From Endomychus coccineus (taxonomy: Eukaryota > Arthropoda > Insecta > Coleoptera > Endomychidae), in the NCBI GenBank assembly GCA_958510875.1, contig OY294068.1, positions 25,834,297 to 25,898,296 on the forward strand: a DNA stretch of 64,000 nt, in the 5' to 3' direction. Positions 10,401 to 22,400 of this stretch are shown here, piece after piece (positions within the stretch are counted from its first letter, which is position 1; every line of letters begins with the position of its first letter). The notes under the pieces are model-generated. The model did no database searches. It saw nothing but the letters and a program-made list of their open reading frames with translations, and was not told the origin of the DNA. Made by a program: the position numbers and the translations under genes.

Positions 10401-13400
10401 ACCCTATATAAATAACAAAGGTAATACAGACAATTTTATAACATTACCATACATTCCGGAGACCTCTGAGAAAATTAAGAAATGTTTGAAAAAGTATGAT
10501 ATAAATGTCGCGCATAAGCCTGTGTTGGAAAATATTTCTCAAATCTAAAACCTTCAATACCTAACACAGTATACAAATTAAATTGTTTAGATTGCGATGC
10601 GACTTATACTGGAATCTCTAAACAATACTTACAAAAAAGAATGTATGGCCGTAAGTATAACACAAGAATCAAAAACTTAGAAAATTCCACCGCCCTTGCT
10701 AAACACTGCTTTGATTATAACCATCAATTCGATTACAAAAATGTTAATATTTTAACTGAGGAAACCAATTATTACAAAAGATCCATTCTGGAGATGATTC
10801 ACATAAAACGTGACTCCAAATCTGTGAATCATAGAGGACAGATATTCAGACACTAAGTCAGATTTATACTAACTTAATTAATTAAAACTTGCAAATTCCT
10901 ACATGCGTCTTTATAATGTTAAAAGTATATTTAGGTAGATTGTCAAAAGTATATTTCCAATAACTGACAAACCTTTTTCTATTAGCTCGTAAATCTTAAC
11001 ATCTGGTTTGGAAGTGGATACTTGAACCTAATGTTCTCTTTCATAGACTTTGTTGACATGAGCTCGCATTTTTTAAGAGTACTGCTTAACAGTGGATTCT
11101 TGATATATTATACTTATAACAATGATGTGTTACAATTTCGATCATTCGTGTTTCTGTTCGTTTCGGCGACGTGGGCATTTTAATTGAAATTGGTGCTATA
11201 ATGACGCTTTGTGTTAATACAATTAGTTTTAAGTAATCCAGTTTTAGACATAATAAGTCTTCTGATGACAGTCGCGAGACCGAAACGTACGTAAAGACGA
11301 AAATAATGAATATATGTGTTAGTGTGACCTATTTAATCCCAAAGTAGATCTAAAAATGTCATTTTATGTGAATAATAAAAGACTCATGTGAGTATGTGAT
11401 TATGTTCTGCTTATTTTAGGTTGAAAATAAAGGAAAGAAAGAAGGAGATTGAACTTTTTTATAAATCAGAGACTGAATCTGAAGATGAGAAAGAAGCTAC
11501 TGATTTAGAAAAACCAACCAGCAATATAAATGAATCAGAAATGGAAAATACTTCTCAAACAACCACGATAAAGGATGGCAAAACTCTTCAATCTGTACAG
11601 GATATCGAAATGAGTATTCCAGGTATTCAAACACATTCTGAGATAACTGATAATTCAATTATGCAATTAATCGAACCACAAATGAATGGTACTGGGCATT
11701 CAAATAATAACATTAAAAGTGAAGAGCAAACGTTATTAGAACTGAATTCCTGTTTAGAAGATGGCAGTGATGGAATTCAATCTAATAAAGAAGTTGACAA
11801 ACAAAACTTTGAGACAGATGGAAGTAATAGCTTTGAACATGAAGATATATCAAAGCAAATAAGTGATCCAGAAGGGGAGTTATTGAAGATAAAAACGATT
11901 AATAATGAAATGAAAGGTTTAAAAGATCTTGATCATTCAACTGGAAGTTCTGAAATAGTTGCAGAAGAAACCTCCACCTTAAAAAATATTACAGATAGTT
12001 GTAATGAATCTGAAATGAATGAAGATTCTCAGCTACGATTGTGTGAACTGAGCCACAAAGAACATTCTAAAACTAAAAGTAATAAGTTAATAATTTTATC
12101 TAATGTTGTTCTAACAAAACCATTTGATTCGAGAATTGAAACAGAAGAGAAAGCTAACGAAGGCAACTATGTAGAAAAAGAATGCAACGAAGAAAAAAGA
12201 TTTGATAAACTCAAACCGGAGTTGATGGACTATGAATTTGACTTGGACGATTTGGATGATGATGGTGGAAATGTGATCGAAATATGTAATGATAATGAAG
12301 AGAACAAGAAGAATGTCGAAAATTCGAATATCGAGTGTTCTACTAGTGAAAATTTGAAGTGCAGTCGTTTAGAATTATTAAAGGAAAAACTGGCGAATGT
12401 GAAGCCAAAACTGAGTGGTGGACCCGATCAAATGATCGATTTAGATAGTGGCATGACCAAGTCGAATGAAATTTCTAGTCTTATGAAGAGATTTATGCAG
12501 CATAATATGAAACCTAATCACCATAAAAGCAAGATGAATGTAAGGTAAGACTTTTCAGTTACATTAATGTTCAATAACATTTATTCAGGGAATTACCAAG
12601 AATTTTTTTTACATGGAGTTGGCTTCGACTTTGTATAAATCTATATTACTAAGGAAAGGTTCTTAACTTAACACATCAAGTTAATGTATGGAGATTTACA
12701 AATCTCGAACTTCATAATATTTATTAGCGTTTCTTTTCAAATCTTCTGGAAAAATTAATAAGATCGAAAGTAATATAAAGAAAAAATGGGAATAGTGTTT
12801 TTTGAATGAGATCTCTGAAGATATTAAAATAATGCAAAAACAGTCTATAGGGAAATATATTATATTTCTGATTTAAATCATTGATTGAAATCGTGATTTA
12901 AATCAAATGATTTAAAAAAAAATCAATGATTTAAATCAGAAAAAAAAATTCTGCAAATAATTCGCTTTGATTTAATCAATTGGTTCAAATAGACACATTT
13001 TGTATATGTATTAAAACAAATAAATAGCTGGGGAGTAGGGTTACAATAAAATAAATGTTATTGTGACACGGTGTCAAGTAGATCATTCGCGATGCGGTCT
13101 CTGTTCGGAGGTTTATACCCTGGATTTAATTTTCCGATCATCTGTTTGAATTCCTTGTGTTCGACACTGTTGAACGAGCTATTCGTCGCGTACACGTAAC
13201 GTGCTACCTGTTTATCGAGGGCTTCCTTGTGCGTGATAGTTACAATGGTGACAAAACTCTTCATGTTCGATGCAGCTCCGGATTTCAGTTTCTTTGCTGG
13301 AGCAGCTTCAGAATCTTTGGATGACGTTGGGCGTTTGTCTGGTCGAATTCCTGCGACTAAGAGTTTTTTGTAATTTGATTGCTCATTCTATTGATATTTA

Positions 13401-16400
13401 TTGTGCTTAATTTTTTGAATATTATAACTTTTAATAAAACATACCTGCAGGTTCATCAGCTTCATCCTCGTCATGAGTGATTGAATCTTTTTCACATTTA
13501 TCTCAATGGGTTTTCATCCGTGCAACAAGGCCTTGCAGTTCTTTTTGGCATTTCTTGCATTTGGCACGCAAATATTTGACCCCTTTCACCTCATCGAAAT
13601 GTTGCCAAATCGCGTCTTTTCCGAATACGCGAAAAACTCTCCGCAAACGGGCAGCTAGTGCTAGTGCTAGCTAGCGCTCTACACTATCGTCAACATGAAC
13701 GAGCAAGAACAGACCAAATTGTACCCGTGTTTCTAACCATGTCTTTAGGATTTTAACTATTCCGCTATTGGTACGTCGATTCAAGATGGCGCGAGCGTTT
13801 CACCGCGAAATTCAAAACTGTTAATTACAGCGATACAGGGTATTGAGATGGGATCAGGTTATGAATGTGTAGTTTTACTTGTAATACAAGTAAGAATATG
13901 CATTAAATTGTATAAAAATCCATTGTTTAACGAACAGTGCACATAAAATCAAAAAAATCTGATTTAAATCAAAAAAATCTGATTTAAATCAAAGAAGTAC
14001 GATTTTTTGATTTTTTTTTAAATCATGATTTTTCAGCCCTACTAGGTATACAAATTAGTTATATTTTCTTCAATTTGTAAAACAATTTTGTTAGATTTGG
14101 CAGTGGACACTCAAGGAGTGCATTATCCAGACATATTACATCAAATGAGGGTAACAAACTATGATTAAGAACTAGTTATCCATATTCACTAAAAATACTA
14201 TTAAAGTTCTAAGGACCTTTCAGAATATCTTACGTCAAATTACGTGGTGTGGGAGGGGGGGTTTGCAACAATTCTTACGTAAGTGGAAAGCTGCAAATAC
14301 CGCAATTTATCCCAGTAATTTAGGTTAAGTTGTTCCTACGTGCTGCGTATTTGAAGATAAAGTAGGATCCGCTATCTCCAGACAGTAAGTTAGCGGTCTA
14401 TTTCATCGACTTTTACCAATTCGCCGCAGGTTAGTCGGTTTAGTGATGCAGTATGCTTACGTTACCGTATAACAGTAAATATGTCAAAAAGAGGCGATCT
14501 GTACGTGAAGTGTTACAATGCTCATTTGAGGACGAACCCTCACAATTCTAAAGAACTCGTCCAAAGAAAAACCAACGAAGAGTGGACTGTGGCAAAGAAA
14601 CGACATGCACATTGAAAAACGCATCGAAAGCTTGAACCTGAAAACAACTCAGAACTTAGCTAACAATTCACTGCTGAAATCTACTCAATGATGTGTATAT
14701 ATCATGATAATAATACGTTTCCTAATAGGTAAATTTTTTATTCAAAAGGGGGGGGGGGGAGTTAACCAATTCTTACGCTTACGTTCCATGTAAGGGAGGG
14801 GGGTCTGATGAATCTTACGTACTCTTACATGGGGGGAGGAGGTATAAAAATCCCGAAATCGTCCTTACGTCATTAATGGACGGCCCCCAAGGCATATTCA
14901 ATCGTAAAAATGTGTATTTTTGAAGTAATCAAAATGCCCATGTTCTACATAAGAATTTTGCAATGTTCCATAAATTTCAATTTCTTCTTTGTTGATGGAG
15001 AATACATTTTCTCATCATATTTCTTACTCTAATTTGAGTAGATCAAAATATTTGGACATTCTAAGAAACGTGGTAGCAAAATTATTATTCAATTCTCCAC
15101 ATACTCTGTATAATTGTATTTGCCTTTGTTAAACTTCTAATTATTCATATATATTTTAGCGTAGTCAGTGTAACTGATGGAGAAATCCGTAAAGAAACAA
15201 TAGCAATGTCTGTAGATGAAAACGAACCTACGACAATAAATGAAAAACCGGGAGCCAAATTGCAAAAACTCCGCGATGAATTGCAAATCCAAATGGCTCA
15301 GAGACGTTCTGAACTTTGGAAAGCGAAGTTGAACCAAAATAATACAATTTCAACTGGAGATACAGAATTTGTCAAAGGTTGCTTTTATTATTAACTTTCA
15401 CTATTGACATATTCATAATTCTGATTAATTCTAGATGACCAGACTGATGTGGAAGATGACATACTAGATGACGATGAAGAAGAAGAAATGACAGAATCAG
15501 AACTGTCAGAAGAAGAACTTGACGAAGACGAATGCGATGTAACAGAAAAAGTCAAGAAAAAATCCGTGTTTCTAGATGAAGAAGCTGAAGTTAGCGGTGA
15601 AGAAGATAGTGATGCTGAATCTGAAAAAGATACATATAATCCAGATGTTGAATCAGAGGACAGGGATGTCGTTGAGGATAATATATCGGATGATAATTCT
15701 CAACAATCAAATACATCTGATACTGTTAAAGATGAATTAAAAGAATCTCAAACGGTTCCATTATCTGCAAATAGGGTATTGAAGAGGATTGTAAGGGGGT
15801 TCAAGGAAGATTCAGACGAGGAAGATGGAAATGATTCGTCAGAATATAATAAAGAACCTCTTGGAGTGCTTCAAGCAATTGAACATTCAGAATTGAGTGG
15901 TAAGTTGGGCAAGACGAAAAACTATTTATGACAGGGTATTCATCGAAGATCATAATTTGTTGATTTTGGTATTGCCTAAATGCAAGAACAGGCTAATAGT
16001 CCAGGCTGTGAACCGGGATTTTAGCTATAATAAAAAAAAAATGTAAGTTCGAATCAAAACATTTTTTTTGCATTAGCTCCAGGAGGTTCTCAGGATCATT
16101 CATAAACCTTAAAACCTCTTGGGAACCCCAACCCCACCCATTGGGGGCGAAAATGGCCCGAAATCTCCAAGTCTTGAATTGTATTTTCTACAAAAAAGGT
16201 ATTTTGACATTTCGAGAGCACCTAGGTAGTTTTTTGGGTCGCTGAACACGAATCCGTAGCCAGATTTACTTGCAATCCATCGCAGGGTTGGTAAAATCGA
16301 CAGAATTGACCAATTTTGCACCCCTAATATGTTATTTTGCAATTTACGTGTTTAAGGCATTTCGAATGCACCAAGGGTGTTTTTTGGGTCGCTGAATACG

Positions 16401-19400
16401 ATTCCGAAGCCAGATTCTATCTCTGATAGAAACTCCACAGAAAATATGATACTTACATCTTTATGTATGGAGCAAAATTATTTCACTTTTAGCAAAAATT
16501 GCTATAAATAGACAAGCCTATTCCCTTAATGAGATCTGATATTCTATATACTCATGAGATAGCAAAATGATTAGTTTAAGAATTTCGCAACTTCCAAGCC
16601 GAACTAAGTTTATCTGTAATAAATTCTTTGGAACTAATTGCAAAGCTGAAAGATTTCAAACTTGATACTTTAGTTTCATTTGATGATGTCACACTATTTA
16701 CAAACACCCCAATCCTTGACTCGATAAACATTCTACAGAAATGACTTTCAAATATTAATATCCCCGATACGAACTGCACTGAATACGTGATCCTTACGTC
16801 ATTATGTATGGAGCAAAATTATTCAGCAACTTGTGTTGGACAATTGTTACCACAAATCAATAATTTAATTTCTAAACAAAAAAAAGTAAATTGGAAAGTA
16901 GCCAACTAACCAAATTAGAACCATTACCTTCAAATACTTGTATAAAATTCAAAATTTTCACTCATAATTTTTCAGTAATTAATAAATTCCATAGTTTGTT
17001 TCCTAAATTTGCAATATTCCAATTGATACCTCGTAAATTCTACTGCAGAATTCTTTAATGATTTTGCGAATCTTTCATCATTTGGTAGCGCTTGAGATTA
17101 CAAATGTTTTATTTCACCAGATGAAGATGATATTCTGCCACCACATCAACCACCTAATCACAAAACTCCTCAAAGACACATAACCCAAACGCAGCAAGAT
17201 TTCTTAACTCCTGTCTCATACATAACTGGACTACAAAATCTCAATTCTGATTCTAAGGTCAGTATTAACGGCTCACTTCTTGGAATTGCACTAATCTTAT
17301 TGCATTCTGTGATAGTTTTCAAGAGATTCGCCAATTATATCGCCTTTCCAAATGCCACAAGATCCATCCCCTCTGAAGGAAAATAACCGGCAATCAAGCT
17401 TACAGAAGAAACTGTTCTATGAACCTTCATGTTCTTCACAATCTCAGGTAAGTTGAATGTTACTTAGTTGGAAATTGTAATCAAGCCATTTCTTTAATAT
17501 AATGAAGAAAATATTCCTATGAAGTGCTCAATTTTCATGTTCGGAATCGGCAGCAACAGCGATTCACAGAAACTTGGTTTTCTATTCCGTTTCATGAGCT
17601 ACTCTGCACCCCAGCATCTTCTCATGATCTACAAAGCACAGATTCGACCTGTCCTGGAGTATATGTTTGGAGTTCACTAACCAAACGTACGCTGAAGCTG
17701 TTACATTCTATTCTATTGGTGACGTCAAACTTACGAATTTATTGACCTCTCTAGAACATCTTGGAAAGTCGTGCGATCTTTCCCTTTTCTAGAAATATTT
17801 TCATGGTCGGTGTTCTTTTGAAATCTCGCTATTGTTCCATCACTAGAGTTTCCCGAGAGGCAAACTAAACCAGTTCAGATCGGTCACGCTCGCAGACTGA
17901 CCAGACTCCATTTTTCTCTTTGGCTAGTGTGGTCTTTCCTGATGCCTAAAACCTCTAAAGTTTAGAAAAATACCAATGGCTATCTCCTCTTCCAACATAA
18001 CATCGCTGGTTCACACTATGTTCTACGATCATTAGGTTTTCTGTAATCAAAAAAATTCTCGATATGACTTATATCGGATTACACTATGTAACACACTTTT
18101 CTGCCTAACCTTTTCGATGTTAGCGTTCGATTCTACATCTATTTCGAATAATTAAAAGCCACCTTAGAAGCTAAAAAGCTTAAAAGCTTGCTTTTGCGCT
18201 CAGGGCGAATTTTTTTCCAAAAGTAAAACTTCGTTGTGAATGTCCTGGAATAACTTTTTATAAACTTGACTCAGCACCAGTCTATGACATATCAAATTAT
18301 TCACAATTGTGTGGAGAAGTGAGTTAAACAGTCAAAAGTTGCATATGTAAGACTGTTTGGCTGCTATTTGCAGAAAAGTTGAAAAAAAAATGTTCATCAA
18401 ATTTGACGTAAAAATCGCCAAATTCAGATCCAAATACCGTTTTTTCGCAATTTGTATCTGTAGAGTGACTCATTGCGAAGAGATTGATACTATTCCGAAG
18501 TACATATGGACTTTTATTGAAAAGTTATAGCACGTTAACTGATTAAGTTTCTTGAAAATTCTCACATATTTAACCCATCAAGGCCCAGGCAAAACGCAGC
18601 CTAATTACAGCCAAACCAACTACGCAGTTCATAGCATAAGTGGAACAAAAATTACCCGTGTTTTTTTGAAACCGAAAATAATTGCTTAAACAATTGTAAA
18701 AAATCCGATTTGAGGGTGCCGATCGACTTAGAAGACCAAATTACTACGAGATATGGACTTATCCTCGCATTTTGCACAATTGTTTATTGTTAAAACGCTA
18801 ATTAACAATTCAGCTGTTAGATCTATGCTCAGGAAAGTGCAAAAAAAAAACTAACTACGCAGATCATAGAATCAATGGAAAAAATTACCCATGTTTTTTT
18901 GTTTAGCCAAATTGATTGTTTAAACAATCATTGTTTAAACAATTGTTATAAATCAACAAAATTTCGTCTATTTAAGGGTGCCAATCGACTCTGTGAACAA
19001 AATTACTATGACCTACCGACTTTTTGTCGCAAACTCAGCAATTGTATATTGTTAAAACGCTAATTAATAAATGATTGTTTAAACAATCAATTTGGCCAAA
19101 CAAAAAAAACGGGTATTTTTTTTCCACTTATGCTATGAACTGCATAATTAGTTGGACTGTAATTAGGCTGCGTTTTGCCTGGGCTTTGATGGGTTAAATA
19201 TGTGAGAATTTTCATGAAACTTAATCGGTTAACGCGCTATAACTTTTTAATAAAAGTCCATATGTACTTCGGAATGGTATCAATCTCTTCGTAATGAGTC
19301 ACTCTACAGATACAAATTGCGAAAAAACGGTATTTGGATCTGAATTTGGTTCTACGATTTTTTATTTGGTGATTTTCACGTTAACTTTGAAGAAAATTTA

Positions 19401-22400
19401 GCGTTTTTTTTACTTTTCTGCAAATAGCAGCCAAACAGTATCACATATGCAACTTTTAACTGTTTATCTCACTTCTACACACAATTGCGAATAGTTTGAT
19501 ATATCATAGACTGGTGCTGAGTCAAGTTTATAAAAAGTTATTCCAGGATATTCACAGCGAAGTTTTACTTTTGGAAAAATATTCGCCCTGAGCGCAAAAG
19601 CAAACCTTATACTTCTAAGGTGACTTTTAATTATTCGAAATAGATGTGGAATCGAACGCAAACATCGAAAAGGTTAAGTTCTTCAGTTCGACGATCAGAA
19701 CAGATTGGCCTCCACAACACCAATATAGTAGTAGTAGGGCAGAACAAAAAGTTGAATTTTGTTACATAGTGTTATCAGACATTGCACCTTGTACTAAAGA
19801 TGGACTTGTAATCGGTTCATTTGGGAAACAGTTCCTTAATTCTGTGAGTCGGTGTCCACCCCTAGGGCAGAAAAGGCAATTTTAGCATGGGTAGAACAGA
19901 TGCGAATACGATTTTGCGGGAAATATCAGCCGATGTAAAATTTGATGCTCTTCTTGTTTGGAGATTGTTCCACGAACAGTAGTTTTACCCGTATCATGCA
20001 CAATGAATGGAGGAAATCTACCAAATTATCTAGCACGTTCTGTTTTTTTGCCCCTGGTTTCGATGACGCAATGTTGTCGTGAACCCCGATTTAGTTGCCA
20101 ATATTGTTTCCACTAATGAAGCCGGGTGTTGGAAATTGTACATTGGTTTTGAATAAATGGTTGTGGACTGCATACTTTATTTTACACAGTAAATTGTTGA
20201 TTATAATAAAGATTAGAAAACAATGTGTGTTCACATGAGTCTCTTATTAACAACTTACTGTATAGGCGGTATGCGCAAGCAGGTCGCGATATTTACATTT
20301 CACAATGTGCATTGTTGTCAACTTTACATGGTAATTTCCCAACACCGGGTTCACAATTTACCAAATATCCGCCTCCCCACCATAATTTGTGACATTTTTT
20401 ACACACTGTAAAAACGTTTGTTCTTATATTTGTACATTGGCTTTGAATAAATGGTTGTGGACTGCATACGTTATTTTACACAGTAAATTGTTGATTATAA
20501 AAATGATTAGAAAACAATGTGTGTTCACATGAGTCTCTTATTCACCAGTTACTGTATAGGCGGTATGCGCAGGCGGGTTGCGATATTTGCTCTTCACAAT
20601 GTTCGTTGTTGTCAACTTTAGATGCTAATTTCCTAACACTGGGTTCTTAATTTACCAAATATCCGCTTCCCTACCATAATTTGTGACATTTTTACACCCT
20701 GTAAAAACGATTGCTCTTCTAACATTCACAAATAATAGCATAATTCAAACGAATCAGTCCGCTTTACATTGAACGTAATCCGACATAATCTTCACAGATT
20801 AACGAAGATGATTTGGCTGATATTTGTTCTGGAGTATTTCCACCCACTATGGAATCCCAGGCAGGTGAGAATCAAGAGCCTTGTGAATCCGCAACACAAC
20901 AAGCGACTACCGTTAATCTGGAAAACACAAATTATAATGTAGGCAAAGAAGTGTGCACTCAAGATTTAGCCGATATTTGTTCTGGTGCTTTCACGGGAAT
21001 TTCGGAATCTGTCGAACAGCTTACCGCAATAAAAAACAACGAACAAACGAAGAATGCATTGAATGAAAGCGAAGAACAAATAATTTCGCAATTAATAGAC
21101 GAAGAGGAGTTGGAGCAATTCAAGAAAAAGTTTTATTCTTCTGCAAATGACAATTCGCAGAAAATTCAATTAGATGATGAGCCATCAGAGACTCAAGCAG
21201 CTGGTGGAGTTATCGATTCAGACGATGATGATGGGGTCGAATTACATGTTAAAAGGAGGAAAACGAGGAAATTGTCATTTTCAGGTTTGTGCGATGAAAT
21301 TATAATTGTATTGCTTCAAATTGAACTAGTGAATGTTATTCTTTTTTTAAACAGATGACGAAAGTTCAGTTAGCGAACCACCAGATTTGGGGGATCCGAT
21401 TGACTTACACGATGAGGAAAGTTCACATAACGTAAATTACGACTCGGAAGAAAATGAGATAGAAGATGCTGCAACAAGTAATTGAAAATTTTTCTAAATG
21501 TGTGAACTATGTATTAAATTTTTGATTTTTTGATACAGAAGCACCTCTGAAAGCTAGCGACTTTTTCGAAAATGAGGCAGAATTGTCAGAATCGGAGTGG
21601 GGAAGTGAAGATGAAGATGAAAGAGATTTGGACGATTTGGAATTCGAAAAAGGTGACCAGGAAGTTTTTGATGAAAACAAAATGAGGAGCGACATTGAAA
21701 AGTTGCAAATGTAAGGGTGAATTCATATTTTATTTATGATTATTATACATAAAATGAGGAACAGTAAAGGGTTAGACTAAATAGATAATTTTCGAAATTA
21801 ATTAGTGTTCGAAGGGGATTTAGAGAATTTAAATTAAAGCAAATAAATATAGTTCCAAGTGCAAAGTTTAGCAAACGAGAATCTAATATTTTATTTCATT
21901 TAACGAAAGAGTTTTTCTTGTTCCAAGAAGTTCAAATTTGTTAGGTTCTAACTTATTTTTGTGTCATACATGCAGCAAGAAAATGAACTATTGGAGTTCA
22001 TTGTTCTCGGATAGGCACAAGAGTATTACAGGCAATGATTACAGGCCTGAATCAGTGCTATGTGTTGTAATAATGAGCCTCTTCCTTGGTTTTCTTAGTT
22101 TTCTAAAAGGTTATCAGTTTACTTATTTTATATCATTTGGCTTGATTAATTCATATCAATATAACTTGCAGTATGTTTACCAATAACCAGGAAGTAACAC
22201 GATATCATGGGTTTCTCATTAGCTAGGCAAATCAGGCAACAATACGGTTGATAGATATATGTAATACTCCCTCTTATTTGGTTGAGGCACTAACACATTA
22301 ATCAAGCACTGTGTGATCGAAGGTGATTGATAAATTACGCTAAGTACTCAATCAAAACAAATATAAAATATTTAATAATGATGAAGAAACAAAACAATTA

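Larger units (their letters stand above)
9665..11340 (+). mobile_element. Penelope-like element with inverted terminal repeats and GIY-YIG endonuclease (degenerate)
   Basis: Inverted termini of about 125 bp (9665-9788 and 11216-11340) enclose a plus-strand coding remnant. The readable part at 10425-10856 has ITLPYIPETSEKIKKCLKKY, then LDCDATYTGISKQYLQKRM, the GIY-YIG-type endonuclease block that closes PLE proteins, then STALAKHCFDYNHQFDYKNV and the stop. Upstream of 10425 the frame is interrupted by a MITE (9987-10406) and by frameshifts; most of the reverse transcriptase is missing. Both termini contain a hammerhead ribozyme. It lies in Claspin intron 3, in the same orientation as Claspin. 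Confidence 0.85.

Noticed and set aside
14092..14150. Possible extra Claspin exon in intron 4 (acceptor GTTAG, open frame with GSGHSRSALSRH, donor GTAACA)
   Set aside because: It would end in phase 1, and joining it to the exon at 15160 creates an immediate stop. Direct joining of 12544 to 15160 keeps frame.
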